A stretch of 49,138 nucleotides of DNA from an uncultured Lachnospiraceae bacterium (GCA_910586125.1 CAJUHP010000028.1:1-49138), one strand, 5' to 3'; positions 40,921 through 49,138 are shown, counted from the first letter of the stretch. Notes: generated by a model not told the origin, from the letters alone. Translations and numbers: made by a program.

Positions 40921-41847
40921 ATGAGTGAGTATGTCATAGAGACAAGACAGGTAACAAAACATTACGGCCGATTGCAGGCGCTTTCGCAGGTGGATATTCA
41001 TGTGAAAAAAGGAAGCATCTACGGTCTGATCGGCGACAACGGCGCCGGGAAATCCACCCTGCTGAAATTGTTGGCCGGACACTGCTTTGCGACATCGGGA
41101 GAAATTCTGCTCTTTGGTCAGAGCGGGGAAAAAGAGAGGGAACGCCGGCGCAGGCAGACCGGGATCATGATCGAGCAGGCCGGTTTTGTGCCGGGGATGA
41201 CGGTCAAGCAAATGCTGGAGTACTGCCGTTTGCAGCGGGGGATCGCAGGAAAAAAGAAGACGGAAGAGATCCTGCAACTGACCGGCATCTGGGAAAAACG
41301 AAAGAGCAAATGCAAGAATCTTTCTCTTGGGCAGAAGCAGCGGCTGGGGCTGGCGATTGCGCTGATCGGGGAACCGCAGCTTCTGATTCTGGACGAGCCG
41401 ATCAACGGTCTGGACCCCAGCGGCATCGTCGAGATGAGAAATCTGTTCCGGCGGCTGAACGAGGAGAAAAATATTACGATTCTTTTGTCCAGCCATATTC
41501 TGTCGGAGCTGCAGCAGGTGGCTTCCGACTTCGGCTTTTTATACCAGGGCCGGATGCTGGAAGAGATTTCAGCAAAGAAGATCCTTGAAAAATGCAGCGA
41601 TTCTTTGAATATTGAGATATCCGATCCGGAGCGCTACGCGGCTCTGTTATCCTCCTGTTTTCCGGGAGAGATCTTCCGCGTAATGCCGGAGCAGGCGATT
41701 CAGATCAGCAACCCGCAGAGGGAAGCGCAGGATTACAGCCGGCTGGCGGCGGAACACGGTTTTTTGATCAAACGGCTGGAGAGACAGCACGGTTCTCTGG
41801 AAGACTATTATATGAATCTGAAAAATGGAGGGACAAAGGCATGTTAA
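40921..41847 (+). CDS. ABC transporter ATP-binding protein (BcrA-like)
   Basis: The 308-residue ATPase has Walker A LIGDNGAGKSTLLK, a Q in ITGIMIEQAGF, signature LSLGQKQRLGLAIAL, Walker B LLILDEPINGLDP and switch ILLSSHILSELQQV. A C-terminal region of about 90 residues follows, as in the BcrA/lantibiotic-immunity group. The stop overlaps the permease start (ATGTTAA). With the permease and the two-component system it forms a peptide-antibiotic sensing or resistance module. Confidence 0.9.
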   Translation: MSEYVIETRQVTKHYGRLQALSQVDIHVKKGSIYGLIGDNGAGKSTLLKLLAGHCFATSGEILLFGQSGEKERERRRRQTGIMIEQAGFVPGMTVKQMLEYCRLQRGIAGKKKTEEILQLTGIWEKRKSKCKNLSLGQKQRLGLAIALIGEPQLLILDEPINGLDPSGIVEMRNLFRRLNEEKNITILLSSHILSELQQVASDFGFLYQGRMLEEISAKKILEKCSDSLNIEISDPERYAALLSSCFPGEIFRVMPEQAIQISNPQREAQDYSRLAAEHGFLIKRLERQHGSLEDYYMNLKNGGTKAC

Positions 41848-42620
41848 ATCATATAAAAAGTGAATTATACCGGACGGTCTGCAATAAAAGCTTCTATCTG
41901 ATAACGGGGGTGATGGCCGGACTGGTTTTGCTGATGAACGGGATTCTCTGGGTTTGCAGAGTCAATTTCGGAGAGCGGTTCCACTACGGCACAACATCCT
42001 ACTCGTTTTCCATTCTTGTCAGCAGCCCTATGTTTTATTGTTTTGCAGCGGCCTTGGTTGCACAGATCCTGTATGAGTCTGACAAAAGAACGGGAAATGC
42101 AAAAAATGCCGTTGCCTTTGGTATTTCCCGGACAAAGATATTTCTGGGAAAATGTATCGTGGGTATGGCGGCCTGCCTGATCGCTCTGGCTGTGATACTG
42201 ACGGTTTATATCGCCAGCGCCTTTCTTCTTCTGGAGCAGGCGGGACCGGTGGGGATCGCGGATCTGCTGACCGAGGTTCCTGCGATGGTTTTGTCCGCGG
42301 GGGCCGCTCTGGTTTTAATGATTGTGTTTATGGACCTTTTTGAGAAAAACGCGGTCGGTTTTGTCATCTGGGGCGGGGTGTTTTTCGGGATACCGAAGAT
42401 CTTGTTTTATCTGGGATTCGGCTGGGAGATTTTTATGGAAATCGCCATGTGGATGCCGAACAATCTCTTTGTCGGAATGCAGGTCAATACGATGGAATGC
42501 GTGACAGTGTGGAACTCTGCGGACGGAATGATCCGGTGCCTGCTGGTGGGGGGAATCTGGATGCTTCTCAGCATACTGGCCGGGCTGCTGCTTCTCAGAA
42601 GGAAAGAGATTGCCAGATAA
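41841..42620 (+). CDS. ABC-2 type permease, antibiotic-immunity type
   Basis: The 259-residue protein has six membrane segments, beginning MLNHIKSELYRTVCNKSFYL. The length, the NAKNAVAFGISRTKIFLGK loop and the overlap with the ATPase gene fit BcrB/ABC-2 immunity permeases rather than the large BceB type. It probably exports or expels a membrane-active peptide. Confidence 0.85.
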   Translation: MLNHIKSELYRTVCNKSFYLITGVMAGLVLLMNGILWVCRVNFGERFHYGTTSYSFSILVSSPMFYCFAAALVAQILYESDKRTGNAKNAVAFGISRTKIFLGKCIVGMAACLIALAVILTVYIASAFLLLEQAGPVGIADLLTEVPAMVLSAGAALVLMIVFMDLFEKNAVGFVIWGGVFFGIPKILFYLGFGWEIFMEIAMWMPNNLFVGMQVNTMECVTVWNSADGMIRCLLVGGIWMLLSILAGLLLLRRKEIAR

Positions 42621-42632
42621 GGGGGAGAGAGG

Positions 42633-43598
42633 ATGACGGGGGTGTTTTTGATTCTGGCGGTTTTGACGGCGGTGATTTTTGCCTTTCGCTATGTTTCTCT
42701 GAGGCGGTCTCTTCAGGAGGCAAACCGGGAATTAAAAGAGATTGAACGAGAGTTGGAGGAGAACCGTTTTCTGCACCTGCCGTCGCCGGAATCGGATCTG
42801 GAGCGTTTCATCGGCACCGTCAACGAAGCCCTGGAGGAAATCCGGCGAGAACGGCGCAGCTATGCGGCCAAAGAGCGGGAGTTCCAGCGGCAGATTGAAA
42901 ATATCAGCCATGATCTGCGCACGCCGCTGACGGTGATTCTGGGGTATCTGAAGCTGCTTGGAGCGCAGGAGCCAAAGGGCAGAATCAATCCGATTACAGA
43001 GCAGCCAGACGGCACACCCGACCAGGAGCGCGCCTTTATGCTGGGGATGATCGAGCGAAACGCACGGATTATGGAGAGGCTGGTGAGGCAGTTTTACGAC
43101 TATTCCCGGATTCATGCCGGCGATTATGAGACAGAGCTTTTGGAGGTGGATGTCTGCCGGCTTCTGCGGGAGACGCTGGTCAGTCATTATCAGGTGCTGG
43201 AGGCGGCAAATCTGTCGGTGACATGCGACTTGCCGGAGAGGCCCGTGACGGTGTGGGGGGAGACCGGTGTGCTGGAGCGGATCTTTTCTAATCTGTTTCA
43301 GAATGCCGGGCGCTACGCCTCCCGCTTTCTGCAGATCGCGCTGGAGGAAGAAAAGACGCAGGTCACGATCTCCTTTGCCAACGATACCAGAGCGCTGAGC
43401 GCGCAGGATATTCCTCATCTGTTTGACCGGTTTTATATGCAGGACATATCCCGCAGCAAGGGAGGCACCGGCCTGGGGCTGACCGTGGCCAAGGGGCTGG
43501 CGGAAGCCATCGGCGGAGCGCTGACGGCGCAGATGGAGGCGGGACAAAGCGGGGAGAGTGTGATCCGGCTGCAGGTGACGCTGAAGAGGGTTTTATGA
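42633..43598 (+). CDS. sensor histidine kinase of the ABC module
   Basis: The 321-residue protein has one N-terminal membrane segment, a coiled stretch (about 25-75), the HisKA box FQRQIENISHDLRTPLTVILGYL, and an ATPase domain with LFQNAGRYASRF, ALSAQDIPHLFDRFYM and GTGLGLTVAKGLAEAIGG. There is no large external sensor, so the signal may be sensed in the membrane or through the transporter. Its last bases overlap the convergent RpiR gene. Confidence 0.9.
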   Translation: MTGVFLILAVLTAVIFAFRYVSLRRSLQEANRELKEIERELEENRFLHLPSPESDLERFIGTVNEALEEIRRERRSYAAKEREFQRQIENISHDLRTPLTVILGYLKLLGAQEPKGRINPITEQPDGTPDQERAFMLGMIERNARIMERLVRQFYDYSRIHAGDYETELLEVDVCRLLRETLVSHYQVLEAANLSVTCDLPERPVTVWGETGVLERIFSNLFQNAGRYASRFLQIALEEEKTQVTISFANDTRALSAQDIPHLFDRFYMQDISRSKGGTGLGLTVAKGLAEAIGGALTAQMEAGQSGESVIRLQVTLKRVL

Positions 43599-44453
43599 CG
43601 ACGTCTTATCGCGGCGCATCAGCTCCTCGTGGCGGCGGATATTCTCCCGTGCGCCGGGGGTGGATACCAGCATAAAGTGATACAGCACTTCGATAATCGA
43701 GATGGCGGAAATCCGGGAGAAGGCAAATTCGGCGCTGGTCAGCAGCTTCTCCCGGTTGGTGCAGATCAGAAGATAATCCGCCAGTGCCGCCAGGGGAGAG
43801 CTGCGGTCGCCGGTGATCAAAATGACCGGCGACCGGTTTTGTCTGGCGGCTTCAGCGATCTGCGTCAGCCGGTACGAGCGGCCGGAATTGGAGATGACAA
43901 GCAGCACATCCCTTTCGGTCAGCGTCAGGGCCAGCGCCGAGAGCTTTTCTGAGATCTCGCTGGTGACGCAGCGAAGACCGAGCTGGTTAAACTTGAAAGC
44001 GGCGTCCATCGCAACCGGAATGGTGTTGCCGACGGCAGCAATCTCGACGGTATCGGCGTTCTGGAGGATAGAGAGGATCTTCTTTAGATTGTCCGGATCG
44101 ATGGCGTGGAATGTGGCCGTGAGTTCGCTGATCTTGTTCGCCAGAATATTCTGCAGAGACTGAGGAATATTATCCAGTCCCACCTCATAGCTGAATTCCG
44201 GCTGTGACGATTCTTCCGCCATATCATGTACCAGGGCAAACTGAAAGGCCCGGTAATTGTCAAATCCCAGTTTTTTGCACAGACGGGTTACTGTGGCCTC
44301 CGAGGTGGCGCTGCTGCGGGCCAGCTCAGCGGAAGTCATGGCCACGGCCTCGTCGGGATGCGCCAGAATATAGTCGGCAATCTGCTTTTCCGCGCGAAAG
44401 AGCTGAATGCCGGAACAAAGCAGGGTGAGAACGCTGCTTATCGTTTCTGCCAT
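43593..44453 (-). CDS. MurR/RpiR-family transcriptional regulator
   Basis: The 286-residue protein has an N-terminal HTH_6 domain (RAEKQIADYILAHPDEAVAM, SSATSEATVTRLCKKLGF) and a C-terminal SIS sugar-phosphate domain with VEIAAVGNTIPVAMDAAFKF, VLLVISNSGRSYRL and VILITGDRSSPLAALADY. Such proteins sense a sugar phosphate and control divergent sugar genes. The divergent PTS-esterase-kinase operon is the obvious target. ATG at 44453 follows AAAGGAG. The stop lies 6 bp inside the convergent kinase gene. Confidence 0.92.
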   Translation of the reverse strand: MAETISSVLTLLCSGIQLFRAEKQIADYILAHPDEAVAMTSAELARSSATSEATVTRLCKKLGFDNYRAFQFALVHDMAEESSQPEFSYEVGLDNIPQSLQNILANKISELTATFHAIDPDNLKKILSILQNADTVEIAAVGNTIPVAMDAAFKFNQLGLRCVTSEISEKLSALALTLTERDVLLVISNSGRSYRLTQIAEAARQNRSPVILITGDRSSPLAALADYLLICTNREKLLTSAEFAFSRISAISIIEVLYHFMLVSTPGARENIRRHEELMRRDKTSS

Positions 44454-44514
44454 GGATTCTCCTTTGGTCATAGCCGCGATGCGGCTTTTTTTGTAAGTAT
44501 TTTTTCTAACGGTT

Positions 44515-44542
44515 ATTATATCATATTATGGGAAAAATGCAA
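44515..44542 (-). promoter_or_regulatory. promoter of the RpiR-family gene
   Basis: On the minus strand TTGCAT (44537-44542) and TATAAT (44515-44520) have a 16-bp spacer. A small hairpin, AGCCGC-ATC-GCGGCT, lies in the leader near 44472-44486. Confidence 0.68.
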
Positions 44543-44568
44543 AAGAATGGCGGGATAAAAAGTAAATC

Positions 44569-44623
44569 CGTCATTATGCACAAAAATGATGAAAGAAATT
44601 CGTCATTATGAAAGTAACTTTCA
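44569..44623. promoter_or_regulatory. operator region between the divergent RpiR and PTS promoters
   Basis: TGAAAGTAACTTTCA (44609-44623) is a perfect palindrome of the GAAA...TTTC type used by RpiR-family proteins, 13 bp before the PTS -35. CGTCATTATG occurs twice, exactly 32 bp apart (44569-44578 and 44601-44610). Confidence 0.72.
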
Positions 44624-44635
44624 CGGAATAAATGC

Positions 44636-44664
44636 TTTACAAAAGAAAATCGTTATCATATAAT
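44636..44664 (+). promoter_or_regulatory. promoter of the PTS-esterase-kinase operon
   Basis: TTTACA (44636-44641) and TATAAT (44659-44664) are 17 bp apart, about 65 bp before the PTS start. Confidence 0.78.
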
Positions 44665-44728
44665 AGGAACTACCATAGAACTTGATTTTTTGTAAGGACT
44701 GTGTACAATAGGATAGGAGGAAACGAAT

Positions 44729-46168
44729 ATGGCAAAAGCAGATGTGAAGAAGATGGCGCCCGAGATAGTTGCCGGTTTTGGCGGCAAGGAGAACATGGTA
44801 CGCATCAATCACTGCGCAACGCGGCTCCGTGTAAACACAGGGGACATGGAGAAAGTAGACCAGACGGCGCTGAAAGCAATACCCGGCGTCATCGCGCTGG
44901 ATATCCGCGGGAACGAAGTTCAGGTGATTGTCGGTGCAATCGTTGAGGATCTCTTTCTGGAGGTGGAGAAAATCGCCGGAAACGGCGGCGCGGCGGAGAG
45001 CGTAAAACCTTCGGACGGCGGGAAAAAAACGCCTGGTCAGGTATTCAGCAGTTTTCTGCTTTTGATGGCGGGTATCCTGAGCCCGGTGATTCCGGCTCTG
45101 ATCGCATCGGGCCTGCTGTCTACGGTGCTGACGGTGATGACTTTGGTCTTCGGCGTGGACGCCGGCAGCAGTCCGACCTACACGATTCTGTATAACCTGT
45201 CCCAGACCGTATTTTACTTTATGCCGGTGATCGTTGCCTATACCTCCGCAAGAAAATTTGACACCGAGCCGGTGCTGGCTATGATTCTGGCCTGTTTTCT
45301 GCTGTATCCCGACTGGGTCGCGGCGGCGGCGCAGGGCGGCTTTACCAGCTATTTCGGACTTCCGGTTCTGCGGACCACCTACAACGGGGCCGTGATTCAG
45401 ATTATTCTCTCGGTTTTTGTGATGTCCAAGGTGGACGTTTTCCTGAAAAAAGTGATTCCGGAAGCTGCCCGTCATTTTTTAAAGCCGTTTCTGCTTTTGC
45501 TGGTGATGTCCGTGATTACGCTGACGTTGACAGGCCCTCTGGGCGGTCTGCTGACCAACTATATCTACGCGGGCGTTACGGCAGTCCAGGAAGTAGCGCC
45601 TTGGGCGGCGGTGCCGGTGATCATCCTGCTTTCGACCACAGTCGGTCTGATTGCGCCTGGTTTTCATCTGGCTCTGATTCCCATTGCCACGGCCAGTCTG
45701 TCTTCCGTGGGATATGACGATCTGATCAATATCTGGTTTTTCTGCTGCACGATCACACCGGGCTTTATCGCTCTGGCGGTGGGACTGCGCGCGAAGAATA
45801 GCACGCTGCGCCAAGTGGCGTTTCCGGCCTGTCTGTCGGCGCTGATCGGCGGGATTTCCGAGCCGACTCTCTACGGTATCTGTTATAAGCTGGTCAGACC
45901 GTACTACGCATACTTTGTCACGGCTCTGTCCACCGGGATACTGGCGGGGATTCTGGGACTGAAATGCTATGCGTTCGGCGGCTATTCGCTGACCAATATC
46001 CTGCTGTATCTGGGACCGAACCTGGACCATGCCAATTTCCGCAACGCGATTATTCTGGTAGTGTTTATGGCTGTGATGTCGTTCGTCACCGTAAACTTTT
46101 TCGGTTTTGACGATTCGGCTTACGATAAGGCGTCGGATGGGGCGAAGAACCCCTTTGCACTGAAATAG
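44729..46168 (+). CDS. PTS glucose-superfamily EIIBC
   Basis: The 479-residue protein has an EIIB domain with Cys29 in MVRINHCATRLRV and PGVIALDIRGNEVQVIVG. A linker (about 88-105) leads to an EIIC domain of about ten membrane segments with the ALIGGISEPTLYGICYKL motif. It lacks EIIA. It imports and phosphorylates an unidentified sugar or glycoside, feeding the esterase and kinase encoded next. GGAGG precedes the ATG at good spacing. Confidence 0.92.
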   Translation: MAKADVKKMAPEIVAGFGGKENMVRINHCATRLRVNTGDMEKVDQTALKAIPGVIALDIRGNEVQVIVGAIVEDLFLEVEKIAGNGGAAESVKPSDGGKKTPGQVFSSFLLLMAGILSPVIPALIASGLLSTVLTVMTLVFGVDAGSSPTYTILYNLSQTVFYFMPVIVAYTSARKFDTEPVLAMILACFLLYPDWVAAAAQGGFTSYFGLPVLRTTYNGAVIQIILSVFVMSKVDVFLKKVIPEAARHFLKPFLLLLVMSVITLTLTGPLGGLLTNYIYAGVTAVQEVAPWAAVPVIILLSTTVGLIAPGFHLALIPIATASLSSVGYDDLINIWFFCCTITPGFIALAVGLRAKNSTLRQVAFPACLSALIGGISEPTLYGICYKLVRPYYAYFVTALSTGILAGILGLKCYAFGGYSLTNILLYLGPNLDHANFRNAIILVVFMAVMSFVTVNFFGFDDSAYDKASDGAKNPFALK

Positions 46169-46179
46169 GAGGCTTAAGG

Positions 46180-47289
46180 ATGCGCGAATACGAGAAAAAA
46201 TGTTTGTATGACCGGACTTTGGTTTCGGCCATTCAGGAAAAACAATTCATGAAAGAAGAAGACGGCGTGGATATCTTGATGAAACCCACGCCAGAAGGGG
46301 AACCGGCTCGTCTGGATCGGCGTCTGAGAGAAGTGATTATCGCAAAGCGGCGGCTGTTTGCCGGCCGGGCGGCGGCTGGCTGGACGCTCTCTGGTGAACG
46401 CTATCGTCCGGATAAAGTGACCTATGATCTGACTGAGACGTCGGTCCGGTGTACGGAGCGGCTGATCCCTATCGAGAATGATCATCAGATTGCCATCTAT
46501 CTGTTCTGCTCAGATAAGGCCCAGCCTGGCTGTCCGATTCTGGTTTATCTGCACGGGGGCGGTTTTACGGCGGGAGATATCGGCCTGTTTTACTGCCAGA
46601 TGAAATACATTGCAGAACAGTCCGGGGCGATCGTGGTGTTTCCGGAATACCGGCTGGCGCCGGAATGTCCGTTTCCCGGTCCTCTGACAGACGCCTGGGG
46701 AACGGTACAGTGGGTGTACGACCACGCGGACGAGCTGGGAGGCGATAGAGAGAAGCTGATGGTGGCCGGGGACAGCGCTGGCGGTTCCCTGACCAACGGC
46801 TGCGCTCTCAGCGACGAAAAGGGAATTCTGCGCAAGATCATGGGGATCTATCCCGGCTGGGATATGAGCGATTACCGGACGCAGACAAGATATCGCTGGT
46901 CCTATGACTGCTATGAGGTGGTTTCAGAAGACAGGGATCTGGCGTATAACCGGATCGACCGGATCAAGAGCAGCATGGAAAAAGATCAGTCCAGCTCCCA
47001 GAATCTTTATTTGCAGGGCAAGACGAGTCCGTGCAATCCCCTGGTGTCGGCTGTGTATGCCAGCGACGATCAACTGCGGCGTTTTCCGGAGACGGTTATC
47101 GTGGCGGCCGAGTATGACTATCTGCGTGTGGGCAGCGATTATGCGGCGAAGCGTCTGAAAAGCCTTGGCGTACCGGTGCGCTCCATCCGCTACTGCGGCT
47201 GTGATCACGGCTTTTTGGATATGATCGGCACCATCGTGCAGTCGGAAGAACTGTGTCTGGTGATTGCGCAGGAACTGAAAGAACTATAA
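46180..47289 (+). CDS. alpha/beta hydrolase, hormone-sensitive-lipase-type esterase
   Basis: The 369-residue cytoplasmic protein has the oxyanion motif YLHGGGFTAGD, the nucleophile motif VAGDSAGGSL, the acid in VAAEYDYLRVGSDYAA and the base in YCGCDHGFLD. The full catalytic set of the HSL/acetyl-esterase group is therefore present. A 90-residue N-terminal extension may be a cap. It starts 11 bp after the PTS gene. In this setting it may remove an acyl group from the imported sugar phosphate; this is inference. Confidence 0.88.
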   Translation: MREYEKKCLYDRTLVSAIQEKQFMKEEDGVDILMKPTPEGEPARLDRRLREVIIAKRRLFAGRAAAGWTLSGERYRPDKVTYDLTETSVRCTERLIPIENDHQIAIYLFCSDKAQPGCPILVYLHGGGFTAGDIGLFYCQMKYIAEQSGAIVVFPEYRLAPECPFPGPLTDAWGTVQWVYDHADELGGDREKLMVAGDSAGGSLTNGCALSDEKGILRKIMGIYPGWDMSDYRTQTRYRWSYDCYEVVSEDRDLAYNRIDRIKSSMEKDQSSSQNLYLQGKTSPCNPLVSAVYASDDQLRRFPETVIVAAEYDYLRVGSDYAAKRLKSLGVPVRSIRYCGCDHGFLDMIGTIVQSEELCLVIAQELKEL

Positions 47290-47312
47290 TAGATAAAGGC
47301 AGGACAAACTCT

Positions 47313-48242
47313 ATGATTATCACTGTAACGATGAACCCGGCGATAGATAAGACGGCGGCGGTTCATACGCTTTGCCCCCGCGCTCTGAATCGTTTGAGCG
47401 GCGTACTGAAAGATGTGGGCGGAAAGGGAATCAATGTATCCCGGACCATTGCGGCCCTGGGCGGAAGAAGTGTGGCAACCGGCTTTCTGGCCGGAGACAG
47501 CGGGCGCAGTATCGAGCGTGTTTTGCAGGAGACAGAGGGGGTTACGCCGGATTTCTTATACATAGAAGGGGAAACGCGCACAAATCTGAAGCTGGTGGAG
47601 CCGGACGGTTCTCTGACGGAACTCAATGAGCAGGGGCCGTCCCCCTCCAATGGGGATCTGGAAAGGCTGATGGAAAAACTGAATTCCCATGCCGGACCGG
47701 ATACGCTGTTTGTTCTGGCAGGCAGCGCCGGGCCGGAGATGGCCCCGGATATATACGGCCGCATGATCGAGGCGCTTCACACCAGAGGGGCGCGGGTGTT
47801 TCTCGACGCGGACGGACCTCTGTTTGCGGGGGGACTGAAGGCCAGGCCGGATATTATCAAACCGAATGAATTTGAATTGTGTCAGCTTTTTGGGCGCAGC
47901 CATGCGGCCGAGGAGGAGCTGATCGAGATGGGCCGCCGATTGAATGGACAGGGGATCGGACTGGTCTGTATCTCCCGCGGAGCGGATGGGGCGCTGTTTG
48001 TGCAGGGAGAACAAGTTTACCGCGCGCCGGGCCTGGCGGTCAAGGCTCGCTCCAGCGTAGGCGCCGGGGACGCTATGGTGGCGGCGATTGCCTACGGGCT
48101 GGACGGGCGGCTGCCGCTGCAGGACTGCCTGCGTTTGGGCCTGGCGTCCAGCGCGGCGGCCTGCACAACACAGGGGACCAGACCGCCGTCGGGCGAACTG
48201 GTCCGGGAACTGGAGAAGCAGGTGAGAATCACAACCGGATAG
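47313..48242 (+). CDS. 1-phosphofructokinase/tagatose-6-P kinase family (PfkB) sugar kinase
   Basis: The 309-residue protein has the family start MIITVTMNPAIDKT, the substrate loop VGGKGINVSRTIAALGG, and the anion-hole/base motif SSVGAGDAMVAAIAYGL. It phosphorylates a sugar phosphate to a bisphosphate, as FruK and LacC do. Neither fruA nor lacABD is adjacent, so the exact substrate is open. It lies 23 bp after the esterase gene and ends the operon. Confidence 0.9.
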   Translation: MIITVTMNPAIDKTAAVHTLCPRALNRLSGVLKDVGGKGINVSRTIAALGGRSVATGFLAGDSGRSIERVLQETEGVTPDFLYIEGETRTNLKLVEPDGSLTELNEQGPSPSNGDLERLMEKLNSHAGPDTLFVLAGSAGPEMAPDIYGRMIEALHTRGARVFLDADGPLFAGGLKARPDIIKPNEFELCQLFGRSHAAEEELIEMGRRLNGQGIGLVCISRGADGALFVQGEQVYRAPGLAVKARSSVGAGDAMVAAIAYGLDGRLPLQDCLRLGLASSAAACTTQGTRPPSGELVRELEKQVRITTG

Positions 48243-48274
48243 AATGGCGCTGCCGGTGTTTTTGTATTAATAGA

Positions 48275-48334
48275 AGCCGTTTACCGATACGTTATTCAGA
48301 CGGACATGAATGCGACCGGTATACGGCTTTTTTC
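48275..48334 (+). terminator. terminator of the PTS-esterase-kinase operon
   Basis: AGCCGTTTACCG (48275-48286) pairs with CGGTATACGGCT (48317-48328) with one mismatch around a 30-nt loop, followed by six T residues. Confidence 0.7.
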
Positions 48335-48404
48335 TGTCTGTGATGGTGCCGCCGTTGTTCTTCGTATTCTACGCGCCGGACTGGACAGTGAGAAGGGCCG
48401 GTCT

Positions 48405-48914
48405 TTATCCATGTCTTTTCATCCGTCTTTCCTTGAACGCTCTAATTCTCGCACCATAGCGGCTTGAATATAGCAAACCTACAAAAAGCATTCCGACAGC
48501 AAATCCCTGTACAATATCTAGTCCAACCATAATTGCCGAATTATCATAAAGGCTTGTGCCTTTAATGATAGTGTAAGCGAACACCAAAAGCATTGCTATC
48601 CCATTACATATCTGTACACGCTTATGGTATCGTTCCGCTTCTGTGTTTGTATAATCCGCTGCCCGCAATACAGTTTCTTTTATTTCTTTATCCATATTTT
48701 CGCTTTTCCTTTCTCCGTTTAGAATTTCCCGTAGGTCAACTTCATAAAAATCTGATATTTCAATCAGAATATCTAAGTCCGGCATATTGTTTCCATTCTC
48801 CCAGCGGGATATTGTTCTGTTTGATACATTAAATTTTTCTGCAACGTGTTCTTGGGTAAGTCCTTTTTGCTTACGGAGTTCTTTTAAGAATTTTCCGATT
48901 TTTTCTTGATTCAT
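48405..48914 (-). CDS. XRE-family regulator with C-terminal membrane segments
   Basis: The 169-residue protein starts MNQEKIGKFLKELRKQKGLT after AAAGGAGG. An N-terminal Cro/CI helix-turn-helix (TQEHVAEKFNVSNRTISRWENG) and LREILNGERKSENMDKE are followed by a linker and two hydrophobic segments (GIAMLLVFAYTII and GLDIVQGFAVGMLFVGLLY). It may be a membrane-tethered transcription factor; such forms are common in Firmicutes, with unknown signals. The DNA is AT-rich compared with the region to its left. Its target may lie beyond the right edge. Confidence 0.85.
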   Translation of the reverse strand: MNQEKIGKFLKELRKQKGLTQEHVAEKFNVSNRTISRWENGNNMPDLDILIEISDFYEVDLREILNGERKSENMDKEIKETVLRAADYTNTEAERYHKRVQICNGIAMLLVFAYTIIKGTSLYDNSAIMVGLDIVQGFAVGMLFVGLLYSSRYGARIRAFKERRMKRHG

Positions 48915-49061
48915 TATTTTCCTCCTTTCAGAAAAATCCTATCAAAACTGCCTGATAAAAAACAGGACACAAAGCGAGAAATACCTTACTTTGCTACCGG
49001 ACAAGGTGTGTCTGCCACTAATCACTGGTGCATATGCTATAAATTACTGTTAAATCTGAAC
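48915..49061. other. AT-rich spacer upstream of the XRE gene
   Basis: No gene is visible. TGCTATAAA (49036-49043) looks like an extended -10 on the plus strand, with no good -35. Confidence 0.4.
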
Positions 49062-49080
49062 TGTAGGATTACAATACATG
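49062..49080 (+). repeat. 19-bp sequence, inverted copy of 3524-3542
   Basis: This stretch, beginning TGTAGGATTA and ending CAATACATG, is identical to the minus strand at 3524-3542. The sequences beside the two copies differ, so the shared unit is short. It could be a regulator site or a mobile-element sequence. Confidence 0.6.
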
Positions 49081-49138
49081 TGTCACAACTGAATATTTAA
49101 AAGACAGAGATACCTGTTCTGTGTTATATTTTAATCGC

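Noticed and set aside
44472..44493. Hairpin AGCCGC-GAT-GCGGCT followed by seven T residues as a plus-strand terminator
   Set aside because: No plus-strand gene ends within 850 bp upstream. It lies in the RpiR mRNA leader on the other strand, so a terminator role is unlikely, although antisense termination is possible.
47313..48242. Fructose operon kinase FruK
   Set aside because: No fructose-type EII or DeoR-type fruR is adjacent, and the EIIBC belongs to the glucose superfamily, so a specific fruK name is not justified.
1..49138. CRISPR array or complete insertion sequence
   Set aside because: No regularly spaced repeats and no transposase frame with terminal inverted repeats were found; tnpV alone is not a transposase.

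Overview
The window looks like chromosome from a gut-type Clostridia bacterium, most likely Lachnospiraceae. The grounds are strong AGGAGG ribosome sites, canonical TTGACA/TATAAT promoters spaced 17 bp apart, an archaeal/eukaryotic-type prolyl-tRNA synthetase, PTS genes with LicT- and RpiR-type regulators, and family types common in that group (CmpB-like membrane protein, DUF885 lipoprotein, DUF6709-like protein, TnpV). No rRNA, intact tRNA or CRISPR array is visible. The species cannot be named from the sequence alone.

Left end (1-4065) is accessory DNA: an FtsX-type ABC permease cut by the window edge, a MarR-type regulator with a likely operator inside its promoter, a TnpV transposon protein, and a compact type I toxin-antitoxin locus (30-residue membrane toxin, antisense RNA, both promoters readable). 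It ends at a tRNA-Lys(CTT) 3' half that still has its terminator, which looks like the attachment scar of an integrated element lying to the left.

4098-15980: zinc-dependent phospholipase C-like protein, a truncated AraC gene, CmpB-like membrane protein, DUF885 lipoprotein peptidase, divergent trmO plus a large unknown lipoprotein, a Zn/Cd efflux operon (SmtB-type repressor, metallochaperone-like HMA protein, P1B ATPase) with readable promoter and operator, an IbrA/IbrB-like PAPS-reductase/ParB pair with its own promoter, and a decayed small lipoprotein gene.

16040-28063: an MBOAT acyltransferase plus SGNH-like pair for extracytoplasmic acylation; a housekeeping operon (HD hydrolase, proS, cca, lgt) behind a structured leader; a large hybrid histidine kinase; and a lone OLD-family ATPase/TOPRIM nuclease with an unusual cysteine cluster.

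28207-36216: potABCD polyamine importer, MATE exporter, a low-GC Imm26-like orphan immunity protein, and a DUF6709-like membrane protein.

36328-48334: two sugar PTS loci surround a two-component/ABC detoxification module. The first is licT, EIIBC and an unknown protein, with a complete antitermination leader. The module is response regulator, ABC ATPase, ABC-2 permease and kinase, with three tandem 11-bp repeats in front of the ABC genes. The second PTS locus is an RpiR regulator divergent from EIIBC, an HSL-type esterase and a PfkB sugar kinase, with a perfect palindrome between the divergent promoters. Neither PTS locus encodes an EIIA.

The right end (48405-49138) is AT-rich again, with an XRE regulator carrying membrane segments and a 19-bp sequence identical, in inverted orientation, to one beside tnpV at the left end.
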